A DNA stretch of 64,000 bases from CAYQUC01 sp964514215 (GTDB lineage Bacteria > Pseudomonadota > Gammaproteobacteria > UBA6429 > Thiohalophilaceae): contig CAZEPW010000014.1 in the NCBI GenBank assembly GCA_964514215.1, forward strand, positions 1-64,000, in the 5' to 3' direction. The translations under genes and the position numbers were made by a program. The notes under the pieces were generated by a model that saw nothing but the letters and a program-made list of their open reading frames with translations, ran no database searches and was not told where the DNA came from. Positions within the stretch are counted from its first letter, which is position 1; every line of letters begins with the position of its first letter. Positions 27,287 to 37,462 of the stretch are shown one piece after another.

Positions 27287-28402
27287 TTATGCCACAGGAG
27301 GCACGTTAAGTTCTCGTTTGTGATAAAAATCAGCAATAAATTCGTCTAATTGGTGATTTGCAATGGCATTACGCAGCCCAAACATCAAATTTTGGTAATA
27401 AAACAGATTATGGATGGTATTTAAACGCGCCCCCAGTATCTCTCGGGTCTTATCAAGGTGCCGTAGATAGGATCGACTGTAATTTTGACAAGTATAACAT
27501 TTGCACTGTTCATCAACGGCTCCAGTCGCTTGGGCATGCTCACTATTTCGAATTCGAACAACACCATTGCTGGTAAATAAATGGCCATTACGCGCATTTC
27601 GACTTGGCATGACACAATCAAACATATCAATTCCACGACGAACCCCTTCGACCAAATTCTCAGGTGTACCAACGCCCATCAAATACCGAGGTTTGTCCGC
27701 CGGTAAATGGGGATGCAAACCATCAAGAACCCGATACATATCCTCAACGGGTTCACCAACAGATAAACCTCCAATGGCATACCCATCAAATCCAATCGCC
27801 GTTAATCCTGCCAACGATTGTTGCCGCAAATCTTGATGCATTCCACCTTGCACAATTCCAAATAATGCATTCGAACTATCACCGTGCGCCGCCTTACTGC
27901 GTTTTGCCCAACGCAACGATAACAACATCGACTTTTCAACTTCGTCACGTTCAGCTGGAAATGGCGTGCATTCATCAAAAATCATCACAATATCCGAGCC
28001 TAAATCCCGCTGAACTTGCATAGACTCCTCTGGCCCCATGAATACCGAGCGACCATCGATTGGCGATTTAAAATGAACCCCCTGTTCGGTAATTTTTCGT
28101 AGCTCCCCTAAACTCCACACCTGAAAACCACCCGAGTCGGTTAATATTGGGCCAGACCAATTCATAAACCGGTGTAAACTACCATGCTTTTTAATAATCT
28201 CCGTGCCTGGCCTCAACATCAAATGAAACGTATTACCCAACACAATTTGAGCCCCCATAGCGGTCAACTCTTCAGGAGTCATGGCTTTAACTGTGCCATA
28301 AGTACCAACGGGCATAAATGCCGGTGTATCAACCACACCACGCTCAAACTGCAGTTGTCCCAAGCGCGCGTGATGCTCAGTCGCAAGTAATTTAAATTCC
28401 AT
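27287..28402 (-). CDS. tgt: tRNA-guanine transglycosylase
   Basis: Tgt exchanges guanine-34 for preQ1 in GUN-anticodon tRNAs during queuosine synthesis. 371 residues. Catalytic segments LTDSGGFQVWSL and GGLSVGEP are present. The zinc site is formed by the cysteines in CKCYTCQNYSRSYL together with a downstream His. It lies 15 bases after queA. Confidence 0.97.
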   Translation of the reverse strand: MEFKLLATEHHARLGQLQFERGVVDTPAFMPVGTYGTVKAMTPEELTAMGAQIVLGNTFHLMLRPGTEIIKKHGSLHRFMNWSGPILTDSGGFQVWSLGELRKITEQGVHFKSPIDGRSVFMGPEESMQVQRDLGSDIVMIFDECTPFPAERDEVEKSMLLSLRWAKRSKAAHGDSSNALFGIVQGGMHQDLRQQSLAGLTAIGFDGYAIGGLSVGEPVEDMYRVLDGLHPHLPADKPRYLMGVGTPENLVEGVRRGIDMFDCVMPSRNARNGHLFTSNGVVRIRNSEHAQATGAVDEQCKCYTCQNYSRSYLRHLDKTREILGARLNTIHNLFYYQNLMFGLRNAIANHQLDEFIADFYHKRELNVPPVA

Positions 28403-28417
28403 AATTTGATACTGTCT

Positions 28418-29479
28418 CTAGTTATCGTGATTCAAGTTATTAATATAAGATTCGATAAACATCGCATCACCGTAACTGAAAAATCGATATTTTTCTTTAA
28501 TCGCATGCTGATACGCCCGCCGAATATGCTCGCTACCTGCAAAAGCGGACACCAACATTAATAATGTTGATTCGGACAAATGAAAATTCGTGATTAAAGC
28601 ATCAACCACTTTAAACTGATATCCGGGATAGATAAAAATATTAGTATCACCTTTAAATGCATGTAACTCTCCCGATGCTGCAGCCGTTTCTAAACAACGA
28701 ACACTGGTTGTCCCTACCGCAATCACTCGACCACCATTTTTTTTGGTCTTTGTAATTTTATCACAAGTCTCTTTTGTTACATCAAGCCACTCGGTATGCA
28801 TGTTATGCTCTGCAAGATTATCCACTCTAACCGGTTGATACGTGCCTGCTCCAACATGCAAAGTAACATAACTGGAGTCCACACCTAATTTTTTTAAAGA
28901 CGCTAACAATTCCGGTGTAAAATGCAAACCGGCAGTAGGTGCTGCAACGGCACCCGGAACATCTGCATAAACTGTTTGATAACGTAACGCATCTGTTTTT
29001 GTATCATCACGCGCAATATAAGGTGGTAACGGCATATGACCACAACGAGTCAATAAAGACATCACCGTAACCGCACCCAATACCTTTAAAATAAAAAACT
29101 GCCCCTCACGTCCCGACACTTCCAGCTTAACGTTTTCATCAATAATGATGATCGTGCCGCTTTTGGCTGCTTTGTTTACCCGCATTTGAGCAATAAAAGA
29201 CTGATCATCAATCATCCGCTCGACCACTATCTCAACCTTACCACCGGTATCTTTAAAACCAAAAAGCCGCGCAGGTATTACTTTGGTATTATTTAAAACC
29301 AGCAAATCACCCGCTGTTAAAAAGTCGGGTAAATCACTAAATCTTTTATCCTGTAATTGCAATTCATTCGGACGTGTTGTACTAAGGCACAACATACGAC
29401 TCGCATCGCGTTCAGGGCACGGAAATTGAGCTATCAGCTCCTCGGGAAGATCAAATTGGAAATCGCTACGCAGTAACAT
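28418..29479 (-). CDS. queA: S-adenosylmethionine:tRNA ribosyltransferase-isomerase
   Basis: QueA transfers and rearranges the ribosyl part of SAM onto preQ1-tRNA to give epoxyqueuosine. 353 residues. Signatures: FDLPEELIAQFPCPERDASR, LLVLNNTKVIPARLFG, APTAGLHFTPELL and TNFHLSESTLLMLVSAF. It is the first gene of queA-tgt-yajC-secD-secF. The earlier pathway enzyme queD is also in this window (47853-48236). Confidence 0.97.
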   Translation of the reverse strand: MLLRSDFQFDLPEELIAQFPCPERDASRMLCLSTTRPNELQLQDKRFSDLPDFLTAGDLLVLNNTKVIPARLFGFKDTGGKVEIVVERMIDDQSFIAQMRVNKAAKSGTIIIIDENVKLEVSGREGQFFILKVLGAVTVMSLLTRCGHMPLPPYIARDDTKTDALRYQTVYADVPGAVAAPTAGLHFTPELLASLKKLGVDSSYVTLHVGAGTYQPVRVDNLAEHNMHTEWLDVTKETCDKITKTKKNGGRVIAVGTTSVRCLETAAASGELHAFKGDTNIFIYPGYQFKVVDALITNFHLSESTLLMLVSAFAGSEHIRRAYQHAIKEKYRFFSYGDAMFIESYINNLNHDN

Positions 29480-29589
29480 TGGCGGATTTTAACAGAATTA
29501 GTTAATCCCGACATTGCCAATGAAATATTAATTTAACGGTTTTTTTAATAATCTTTTTCTAATATCTAGTATATTGCTGGAGCTTTACT

Positions 29590-29595
29590 TATAAT
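29590..29595 (+). promoter_or_regulatory. -10 element of tRNA-Leu promoter
   Basis: A perfect TATAAT lies 31 bases before the tRNA and is followed by a G+C-rich discriminator. No good -35 was found at 16-18 bases. This is the only plausible promoter for the tRNA gene. Confidence 0.45.
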
Positions 29596-29626
29596 GCCTC
29601 TCCAGACTATCAATCTTGGCAATAAC

Positions 29627-29713
29627 GGCGGCGTGGTGAAATTGGTAGACACGCGGGATTCAAAATCCCGTTGGGGCAACTCAGTGTCGGTTCGAGTCCG
29701 ACCGCCGCTACCA
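29627..29713 (+). tRNA. tRNA-Leu (anticodon CAA)
   Basis: The 87-base sequence folds as a class II tRNA: acceptor stem GGCGGCG / CGCCGCT (one G-T wobble at the end), D arm, anticodon stem CGGGA / TCCCG with loop TTCAAAA giving anticodon CAA, a long variable arm, T arm GTCGG-TTCGAGT-CCGAC, discriminator A and an encoded CCA. It reads UUG codons. It sits between divergent queA and convergent pgi. Confidence 0.95.
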
Positions 29714-29716
29714 TTA

Positions 29717-31384
29717 TTATTCATTATCCGTATGTCGTAACGACTTATAATGATTTATCAAACCATTAGTAGAACTATCGTGTGTCGTTACCGGGTTATC
29801 ATCTTGAAGCTCATCTAATACGCCTTTCGCTAACTGTTTACCTAATTCCACCCCCCATTGATCAAAAGAATTAATATTCCATACCACGCCTTGCACAAAA
29901 ATTTTGTGTTCATAGAGGGCAATTAAGCTACCCAAGGTTCGAGGAGATAAGACTTTATAAATAATGGAATTCGTTGGTTTGTTGCCAGGAAATATTTTAT
30001 GCGGTAATAGTTTTGATATTTCCTCGGCCGAATAACCTTGCTGTTTCATTTCATCAATTGCTTCTTGCTCAGTTTTACCGCGCATGAAGGCTTCAGTTTG
30101 AGCAAAAACATTCGACATTAATACCCGGTGATGTTCACGTATGCAATGAAAACTTGAGATTGGCGCAATAATATCAGCCGGAATTAATTTAGTGCCTTGA
30201 TGAATTAATTGATAAAACGCATGTTGCCCGGTGATACCGAGTTGCCCAAAAATTATTGGGCCGGTTGAATAATCGTTAATTATATTTCCATCACGATCAA
30301 CCCGTTTACCATTACTTTCCATATCAGCTTGGCGCAAATAATCTGAAAATAAATGCAAATGTTGATCATAAGGCAAAACCGCATGTGTTTCAGCAGCGAA
30401 GAAATTATTATACCAAATACCTAACATCGCTAATGTCACCGGTAGATTTTCTTCTAAAGGAGCCGTTCTAAAATGATTATCCATTTCAAAAGCACCTTGT
30501 AATAATTTTTCAAAATTATCCATGCCAATTGAAACTGCAATGGATAAACCAACAGTCGACCACAACGAATAACGGCCACCCACCCAGTCCCACATACTAA
30601 AAACATTATCAGCACTGATTCCTAATGTCACCGCTGCATCCACATTGTCAGTCGCAGCCACCACGTGTTTTGCTATGTCAGCAGGATCTTCAATTGATTT
30701 TTTTAACCACTTAATGGCGGTTGCTGCATTCAACATGGTATCCTGTGTGGTAAAACTTTTTGAAACCACAATGAATAATGTTGTTTCAGGCTTTAGCTTT
30801 TGCAATGTATCCCAGATATGACTTTCATCAACATTGGACACATAATGCATTTGAATATCGTGCAGCGCATACGGTTTTAATGCTTCCGTGACCATCACCG
30901 GCCCTAAATCCGAGCCACCAACGCCAATATTAACCACGTGTTTTATTGATTGACCAGTATAACCACGCCATTTTCGTGTACGAATCGATTCACTAAAATC
31001 CCGCATTTTATCAAGAGAAGCATTCACCCCCGGCATAATGTCTTTGCCGTCAACATAAATCGGTTTATTATCACGATTTCGTAATGCACTATGCAAAACT
31101 GCACGATTTTCAGTGTGATTAATGGCTTCACCACTAAACATGCGTTCAGCCCAGTCTTTAACTCCGGCCTGTTCTGCTAGATTATAAAGCAATGCCATCG
31201 TCGTTTTATTGATACGGTTTTTAGAAAAATCGAGTAGTAAATTATTAAATTTTAAAGAAAACGCATTAAAACGATTTGGATCTTCATCAAATAACTGGCG
31301 CATATGAATATCTTTAATATCATCAAAATGCGCAGCTAGTTCACTCCACGCTTTTGATTTAGTTAACTCACTGGTATTTGTCAT
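29717..31384 (-). CDS. pgi: Glucose-6-phosphate isomerase
   Basis: Pgi interconverts glucose-6-phosphate and fructose-6-phosphate. From the ATG at 31384 the protein has 555 residues and the first Trp falls where the E. coli enzyme has it (SKAWSELAAHF). The frame continues upstream; an ATG at 31426 has a better GGA ribosome site and is possible. Family motifs include VGIGGSDLGP (here VNIGVGGSDLGPVMV), VVSKSFTTQDTM, WVGGRYSLWS and SFDQWGVELGKQLAK. It ends 3 bases from the tRNA-Leu, convergent with it, and starts back-to-back with ppc. Confidence 0.95.
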   Translation of the reverse strand: MTNTSELTKSKAWSELAAHFDDIKDIHMRQLFDEDPNRFNAFSLKFNNLLLDFSKNRINKTTMALLYNLAEQAGVKDWAERMFSGEAINHTENRAVLHSALRNRDNKPIYVDGKDIMPGVNASLDKMRDFSESIRTRKWRGYTGQSIKHVVNIGVGGSDLGPVMVTEALKPYALHDIQMHYVSNVDESHIWDTLQKLKPETTLFIVVSKSFTTQDTMLNAATAIKWLKKSIEDPADIAKHVVAATDNVDAAVTLGISADNVFSMWDWVGGRYSLWSTVGLSIAVSIGMDNFEKLLQGAFEMDNHFRTAPLEENLPVTLAMLGIWYNNFFAAETHAVLPYDQHLHLFSDYLRQADMESNGKRVDRDGNIINDYSTGPIIFGQLGITGQHAFYQLIHQGTKLIPADIIAPISSFHCIREHHRVLMSNVFAQTEAFMRGKTEQEAIDEMKQQGYSAEEISKLLPHKIFPGNKPTNSIIYKVLSPRTLGSLIALYEHKIFVQGVVWNINSFDQWGVELGKQLAKGVLDELQDDNPVTTHDSSTNGLINHYKSLRHTDNE

Positions 31385-31629
31385 AACGGTCTGATTTAAA
31401 ATTTTGGATTTAATTAATGAATTCATATTTAGTCCACAATAATTAGATATAGTGAATTTGTCGCACAAAATAAGCACTACTGAATCAATATCTTAGCTAT
31501 TTTACATTATCTTACTATCCTAGCACGAGATTTGATTTACTGCGTGATTTACATAAAAATGAACATTTCACAGACTCAAAATAGGCCTATAAGTAAAATT
31601 ATCGGGTATAATGTTGTTTTACCTAAACA

Positions 31630-34503
31630 ATGATCCCGATACGTATGAACTCCAAAACAGAAATAGAAGATATGACAGCTGATAATAATGACACTAATCG
31701 AACAAATAATACTCACCTTAATGATTCAGCTCTTCGTGCTAGAGTAAAGCTTTTTGGTAATATTCTTGGTGAAATTCTACATGAACACGCCGGTGGCAAG
31801 GTGTTTGAAGCCGTTGAGACATTACGTAAAGGCCACATAGATCTTCGCAAAAAAAATAATGAACAAAAAAGAGCCGAACTAGCCAAATTAGTCGAATCGC
31901 TCGATAGTGACACTGTGGTTCACGTTGTTCGTGCATTTAGCATCTACTTTAGTCTGGTCAATATAGCCGAAGAAGATTTTCTGCATACTAAGCGCCGACA
32001 CCAAGTGAGTAAAGGTGAGAGATTATGGCAAGGTTCATTTAATGAAACATTACGTGAATTACATGAACAAGATATCAGCGCTGATCAATTACAACACGTA
32101 TTAGATCGCATGGCATATATTCCAGTATTTACTGCTCACCCTACTGAATCTAAAAGACGAACAATACTAGAATCGCTACGTCGAATTTTTATCATATCTG
32201 AAAAATTAACGACTAAATCGACTCAAAATGAACAAGATGAAGTCATTGAAATTTTAAAACGTCATATTCAAATCTTATATAAAACCAATGAAGTGCGAGT
32301 TCGAAAACTTCAAGTTATTGATGAAGTAAAAAATGGTTTGTATTATTTTAGAGAATGTTTATTTAATGCAGTTCCGCAAACTTATCGTTCAATGGAAAAA
32401 GCATTAAAAGTTACTTACAATCGAGATAATGAGATTGTAAAAGTTCCTAGTTTTATGCAGTTTGGTTCATGGATTGGAGGCGATCGAGATGGTAACCCGT
32501 TTGTCAAACACAATACCACCGTACTTGCATTAAGAATGCAAGCACAAGCTGTTTTAGAAGAATACATTGATCGCGTTTCTAAACTAAGCCATGTTTTATC
32601 ACATTCGATTCAATTCTGCGATCTTACCCAAGCCTTCAATACTGGCCTTGAAAAAGACGAAACAGAATTAAGTCAGTTATTTGATTCTAAAAGTAATCAA
32701 TTTACCCAAGAACCTTATCGACGTAAATTATATTACATGCGTCATCGTCTACAGTGTCAGTTAGATCAAATAACTCGAAAAATAAATGATGAACCAGCGG
32801 CGACTAACACCATCCAATCGTGTGACTACAAAGACGAGCAAACATTTTTAGCTGATTTACGTTCAATGAGTGAATCATTACATCATCATGGTGACGGTAA
32901 TGTTGCCGAGGGAACTTTAAAAGATTTAATAAGACTGGTTGAAACCTTTGGGTTCTTCTTATCAAAATTAGATATTCGACAAGAATCGACTATTCATAGC
33001 GATACAGTGGCTCAAGTATTTAACATAATCGACGGTAGTGATTACAACGCGATGGATGAAGCTACCCGTCTTACAAGCTTAGCTAACTTTATTAAACAAT
33101 CGCCGCCTAAAATTGATTCCAGTTCGTTCACTGAACAGGCTATTGAAACTTTAGAGGTTTTTCGAGTTATCGCTGAAATGCGCGATGAAGTCAGTCAAAA
33201 AGCATTTGGTAGTTACGTAATATCCATGACCCATGCAGCTAGTCACATTATGGAAGTTATGTTTTTAGGCTGGTTAAAAGGTCTAGTTGCTATTAAACAA
33301 GATAACACACATTGTTATTTAAGCGTTTCACCATTATTTGAAACCATCGACGATCTTGCTCACATCGAACCGGTGATGACACAATTATTAGACAACGACG
33401 TTTACAACACCTTGTTACAAGCTTCTGGTAATACTCAAGAAGTCATGCTCGGTTATTCTGATTCCTGTAAAGACGGTGGCACATTGGCATCAGCATGGAA
33501 CTTATATAATGCTCAAATGCGCATTACCGAATTAACTAAAAAGCGTAATATCAAACTTCGAATGTTTCATGGCCGTGGTGGCACAATAGGACGTGGTGGT
33601 GGCCCTACCCACGATTCTATTTTATCGCAACCCGATGGCACCGTTCATGGTGAAATTAAGTTTACCGAACAAGGTGAAGTACTTTCTTATAAATATAGTA
33701 ATGAAGAAACGGCTGTTTATGAATTAGGGATGGGCTTAACGGGTTTGTTAAAAGCTAGCCGCAATCTCATCCAAACACCAGCCACTGTTGAAAAAGAATA
33801 TAAAGATATTATGGCAACACTCGCGGATACCGGTGAACAAAGCTACCGAGTATTAACGGATCGTAGTCATGGTTTCTTAGATTATTTTTATGAGGCAACG
33901 CCCGTTAGTGAAATTGGTTTAATGAATATTGGCTCTCGTCCGTCACACCGAAAAAAATCCGACCGTTCTAAATCATCAGTACGTGCTATTGGCTGGGTAT
34001 TTGCTTGGGCACAATCACGTCACACCTTACCGGCATGGTTTGGTATTGGCAGTGCATTAGAAAAATGGATTGATGGTCGCCCAGATAAACTTAAAAAACT
34101 ACAAGAAATGTACCACAGATGGCCATTTTTTCGTTCATTATTGAGTAATGTGCAAATGGCACTTTATAAAGCCGACATGGACATTGCAAAATCGTATTCA
34201 TCTTTATGTTTAAGTGAAGACACGGCAACCTCTATTCATCAAATAATTAATAATGAATATCAATCGACAGTTGAAAACGTATTAAAAATAGCACAATTAG
34301 ATAATTTAATGGCTGAAACACCCGCGCTAGCGTTATCTTTAACACGGCGTAATCCGTATCTTGATCCATTAAACCAAATTCAATTAACGTTATTAAAACG
34401 TTATCGTGATGAATCGTTAAGTGATGAAGAACGTGAATTGTGGTTAAATCCGTTATTACGTAGCATCAATGCAATTGCAGCAGGAATGCGTAATACCGGA
34501 TAG
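31630..34503 (+). CDS. ppc: Phosphoenolpyruvate carboxylase
   Basis: Ppc carboxylates PEP to oxaloacetate, replenishing the TCA cycle. About 957 residues from the ATG at 31630; in-frame ATGs at 31645 and 31672 are alternatives, as family similarity begins near ALRARVKLFGNILGE. Catalytic segments: VFTAHPTESKRRTILE, FGSWIGGDRDGNPFV, LGYSDSCKDGGTLASAWNLY and FHGRGGTIGRGGGPTHDSI. The C-terminus ends MRNTG as is universal. It is monocistronic and divergent from pgi. Confidence 0.96.
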   Translation: MIPIRMNSKTEIEDMTADNNDTNRTNNTHLNDSALRARVKLFGNILGEILHEHAGGKVFEAVETLRKGHIDLRKKNNEQKRAELAKLVESLDSDTVVHVVRAFSIYFSLVNIAEEDFLHTKRRHQVSKGERLWQGSFNETLRELHEQDISADQLQHVLDRMAYIPVFTAHPTESKRRTILESLRRIFIISEKLTTKSTQNEQDEVIEILKRHIQILYKTNEVRVRKLQVIDEVKNGLYYFRECLFNAVPQTYRSMEKALKVTYNRDNEIVKVPSFMQFGSWIGGDRDGNPFVKHNTTVLALRMQAQAVLEEYIDRVSKLSHVLSHSIQFCDLTQAFNTGLEKDETELSQLFDSKSNQFTQEPYRRKLYYMRHRLQCQLDQITRKINDEPAATNTIQSCDYKDEQTFLADLRSMSESLHHHGDGNVAEGTLKDLIRLVETFGFFLSKLDIRQESTIHSDTVAQVFNIIDGSDYNAMDEATRLTSLANFIKQSPPKIDSSSFTEQAIETLEVFRVIAEMRDEVSQKAFGSYVISMTHAASHIMEVMFLGWLKGLVAIKQDNTHCYLSVSPLFETIDDLAHIEPVMTQLLDNDVYNTLLQASGNTQEVMLGYSDSCKDGGTLASAWNLYNAQMRITELTKKRNIKLRMFHGRGGTIGRGGGPTHDSILSQPDGTVHGEIKFTEQGEVLSYKYSNEETAVYELGMGLTGLLKASRNLIQTPATVEKEYKDIMATLADTGEQSYRVLTDRSHGFLDYFYEATPVSEIGLMNIGSRPSHRKKSDRSKSSVRAIGWVFAWAQSRHTLPAWFGIGSALEKWIDGRPDKLKKLQEMYHRWPFFRSLLSNVQMALYKADMDIAKSYSSLCLSEDTATSIHQIINNEYQSTVENVLKIAQLDNLMAETPALALSLTRRNPYLDPLNQIQLTLLKRYRDESLSDEERELWLNPLLRSINAIAAGMRNTG

Positions 34504-34513
34504 CTAAATTTTT

Positions 34514-34537
34514 TTGGGGTAACACTAGGAACCCCAA
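34514..34537. terminator. Hairpin between convergent ppc and panD
   Basis: TTGGGGT (34514-34520) and ACCCCAA (34531-34537) form a 7-bp stem with a 10-base loop between two convergent stops. As at 6100-6129, no proper T tract follows on either strand. The 3' arm and flank ACCCCAACAAA are shared with that element. Confidence 0.45.
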
Positions 34538-34570
34538 CAAACGAAATTGGATACAACACCAATTATAGAA

Positions 34571-34951
34571 TTAAGCGACTTGGACTGGAATGGAGTTTTT
34601 GCAATGAGTTATAGCATTGCTTTCATCAAGATAAACTAAAGTAGGTTGATAATTTGCTAATTCTTGTTGATTTAAAATCACATAAGCCGCGATAATAATA
34701 ATATCTCCGGGATCGGCCTTATGAGCAGCAGCCCCATTAACAGATATGATACCGGAATTATCTTGAGCTCGAATAGCATAAGTCGAAAATCGATTACCAT
34801 TGCTAATATTATAAATTTCAATTTTTTCGTATTCTAAAATGCCAGCAGTATCGAGTAAATTACCATCGATAGCGCAAGAACCCTCATATTCAAGTTCGGA
34901 ATGCGTAACAGTGGCGCGATGCAGCTTGGCTTTTAACATAGTACTTTGCAT
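34571..34951 (-). CDS. panD: Aspartate 1-decarboxylase precursor
   Basis: PanD makes beta-alanine for pantothenate. 126 residues. It is a pyruvoyl enzyme: the precursor is cut between Gly24 and Ser25 in EYEGSCAID, which is intact here. The N-terminus MQSTMLKAKLHRATVTHSEL aligns directly with the E. coli protein. The gene is separated from panC by 185 bases; all three pantothenate-branch genes are on the same strand. Confidence 0.96.
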   Translation of the reverse strand: MQSTMLKAKLHRATVTHSELEYEGSCAIDGNLLDTAGILEYEKIEIYNISNGNRFSTYAIRAQDNSGIISVNGAAAHKADPGDIIIIAAYVILNQQELANYQPTLVYLDESNAITHCKNSIPVQVA

Positions 34952-35136
34952 GGTTTTGCGAAACTCTTTTTGTATAACTTCTTGATTATTCTTAACAACT
35001 CAAGGATCAAGGTCAATATAATGTCACTATGCTTGAAATTATACACAATATTGTCCCCAGAAACCTCATTTCGACACAGAAAATGATGTATTTTGCAGCA
35101 GGTTTAATCACACCCCACTACAAAACATAGCACAAT

Positions 35137-35988
35137 TTATATCCGTAAATTATCAAGTAAGCGCACTCCAGACAACCAAGCAGCAACCAAAATAATACGT
35201 TGAAAGCTATTATCAGCAGAACTGCGTTGTAAATTATCATAATCACAAACCACCAAATAATCTACTTGAAAACCCGAATTTGTTAATTCTAAAATACCGG
35301 CGGCAGTGATTGAATCATAATCGTGTTCGCCAGCATTTATTTGCTCACGAATAGAATTTAAAATAGTAAATAGTAATGCTGCTTTATTGCGATCTTCGAC
35401 AGTCAAATTTGTATTTCGTGAACTCATTGCCAAACCATTGTCTTCACGAATCGTTTTTGATGAAATGATTTTAACTGGAAAGCTTAATATTTCGGCCATT
35501 TTTCGAATAATCAGTAATTGCTGAAAATCTTTCTCTCCAAAAATAGCCACATCAGGATTAACAAGCTCAAATAATTTTTTGACGACAGTAATAACACCCG
35601 AAAAATGACCCGGTCGAGATTCACCTTCTAAAGTAGTAGACAAAGATGATAATTCAGGCAACTCAACACGAGCCGCTTCACTACCATCCGGATAAATATC
35701 ATCAACTGATGGTATAAAAAGAATATCAACCTCATTATTTTCACAACACTGAATATCATTCTCTAGTGTTCGAGGATAATTAATTAAATCATCAGTCTGA
35801 TTAAACTGCAAAGGATTAACAAAAATACTAACGATAACTATCGCAGCATGCTGATGAGCAATGCTAACTAAATTTAAATGACCATTATGCAAATTTCCCA
35901 TGGTAGGCACAAAGGCAATTGTTTTTTTGATTTTTTGAAAACCATCAACTAATTCAAATAACTCAGTTGCACTATTAATAACTAACAT
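35137..35988 (-). CDS. panC: Pantothenate synthetase
   Basis: PanC joins pantoate and beta-alanine using ATP. 283 residues. Nucleotidyltransferase signatures: PTMGNLHNGHLNLV (HxGH-type) near residue 28, FGEKDFQQLLIIRKM, and SSKTIREDNGLAMSSRN (KMSKS-like). It lies 18 bases after panB. Confidence 0.95.
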   Translation of the reverse strand: MLVINSATELFELVDGFQKIKKTIAFVPTMGNLHNGHLNLVSIAHQHAAIVIVSIFVNPLQFNQTDDLINYPRTLENDIQCCENNEVDILFIPSVDDIYPDGSEAARVELPELSSLSTTLEGESRPGHFSGVITVVKKLFELVNPDVAIFGEKDFQQLLIIRKMAEILSFPVKIISSKTIREDNGLAMSSRNTNLTVEDRNKAALLFTILNSIREQINAGEHDYDSITAAGILELTNSGFQVDYLVVCDYDNLQRSSADNSFQRIILVAAWLSGVRLLDNLRI

Positions 35989-36006
35989 ACAATTAAGACA
36001 TCTAAA

Positions 36007-36816
36007 CTATTTATAACTGTGTTCAGCAGCAGGGAAACGTCCATCACGAACAGCCGTTACATAATTAGTGATAGCAGATTGAATACTACCATTGGATTCC
36101 ACTAAAAAATCTTTACTAAAACGCGGACGTTTGCCACTGGTGATACCCAACATATCGTATAACACCAACACTTGACCATCACAATCAGCACCCGCGCCAA
36201 TTCCAATAGTCGGTATATCAAGACTATTGGTAATTTTTGTTGCAAGTGATGCAGGAACACATTCTAAAACCAACATATCAGCACCAGCTTGTTGTAAAGC
36301 AATAGCGTCATTTAGAATTGACTCTGCCTGAGAATCATCACGACCTTGCACTTTATAACCACCCAGTTTATGAATGGATTGTGGCAATAATCCAAGGTGC
36401 GCGCAGACGGGAATACTGTTGTCAGAGAATGCTTTTACAATATTTAATCGAACAGCCCCCCCCTCCAGTTTCACCATGTGAGCACCACTTTGTTTCATTA
36501 ATTTCCCTGCATTTTTTAATGCTAAACTTTCAGTAGCGTAAGATAAAAAAGGTAAATCAGCAACCACTAAGCAGTTTTTTGATGCGCGGTGCACCATACT
36601 AGTATGATATAACATTTCAGTCATGGTTACAGGCACAGTACTTTCTTTTCCTTGAACAACCATACCTAACGAATCGCCCACTAAAATAACTTCACAACCA
36701 GAGTTTTCGATGAGTTGCGTAAAACTCGCATCATAAGATGTTAGCACTGAAATTTTATCACCCGATTTTTTCATCTGGTTTAATTTTGTTACTGTTATTA
36801 ATTCGTTTTGATTCAT
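36007..36816 (-). CDS. panB: 3-methyl-2-oxobutanoate hydroxymethyltransferase
   Basis: PanB adds a hydroxymethyl group from methylene-tetrahydrofolate to ketoisovalerate to start pantoate synthesis. 269 residues. Motifs: LTSYDASFTQLIE, ILVGDSLGMVVQG, GAHMVKLEGG, CAHLGLLPQS and GIGAGADCDGQVLVLYD. It follows the deoxynucleoside kinase gene after one base. Confidence 0.96.
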   Translation of the reverse strand: MNQNELITVTKLNQMKKSGDKISVLTSYDASFTQLIENSGCEVILVGDSLGMVVQGKESTVPVTMTEMLYHTSMVHRASKNCLVVADLPFLSYATESLALKNAGKLMKQSGAHMVKLEGGAVRLNIVKAFSDNSIPVCAHLGLLPQSIHKLGGYKVQGRDDSQAESILNDAIALQQAGADMLVLECVPASLATKITNSLDIPTIGIGAGADCDGQVLVLYDMLGITSGKRPRFSKDFLVESNGSIQSAITNYVTAVRDGRFPAAEHSYK

Positions 36817-36817
36817 A

Positions 36818-37462
36818 TTATAATGCTATTGCTGGTGTTGGATTAAAATAGTGTCGCCCCGAAGTAATTCGATTGATCTGCTCTAAAAGCAATATATAAT
36901 CAGTTTCATTTTCTGCAAAATTTATTTCTGCTGCATTTATAATTAACAGTGGTGCTTGAGTATAATTATAAAAAAAATCAGTGTACTTTTCGACTAGTTT
37001 TTCGAGATACTTTATAGAAAGTTGCTTCTCATAATTTCGATCACGCTTATTAACCCTTTTCTGCAATACATCAACCGGTGCTTGCAAATAAATCACCAAA
37101 TCTGGAACCGGTGCATCGATAGTAACATGCTCATACACCTGCTCATAGAGTTTGTATTCTTCATGATTTAAGGTAACTTGTGCAAATAAGCGATCTTTTT
37201 CCATAATAAAATCAGCAACTCGAACAGGTTGAAATAAATCAGTTTGTCGAATTTCTTGTAATTGCTTAACACGCTGAAATAAGAAAAACAATTGTGCTTG
37301 AAAGGCGGCTAATTCAGGTGTTTGATAAAATTGCTCTAGAAACGGGTTTTCATCTGCGCCTTCTAATAAAAGTTCATAACCAAAACTCTCTGCCAGTTTT
37401 TTTGCCAAGGTGGTTTTACCAACACCGATTGGCCCTTCGACCACTATAAAATTTCGCTTCAT
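36818..37462 (-). CDS. Deoxynucleoside kinase
   Basis: 214 residues with an N-terminal P-loop GPIGVGKTTLAKKLAE, the deoxynucleoside kinase DRxxxxRxxKR-type lid (KRVNKRDRNYE), and a DFIMEKDRLFA segment matching dGK/dAK-like salvage kinases. It would phosphorylate deoxynucleosides to dNMPs; the exact base specificity cannot be read. It is translationally coupled to folK (4-base overlap) and to panB (1-base gap), a placement seen in several proteobacteria. Confidence 0.85.
   Translation of the reverse strand: MKRNFIVVEGPIGVGKTTLAKKLAESFGYELLLEGADENPFLEQFYQTPELAAFQAQLFFLFQRVKQLQEIRQTDLFQPVRVADFIMEKDRLFAQVTLNHEEYKLYEQVYEHVTIDAPVPDLVIYLQAPVDVLQKRVNKRDRNYEKQLSIKYLEKLVEKYTDFFYNYTQAPLLIINAAEINFAENETDYILLLEQINRITSGRHYFNPTPAIAL

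Noticed and set aside
27664..28023. 119-codon plus-strand frame opposite tgt
   Set aside because: Shadow of tgt, which has full family motifs on the other strand.
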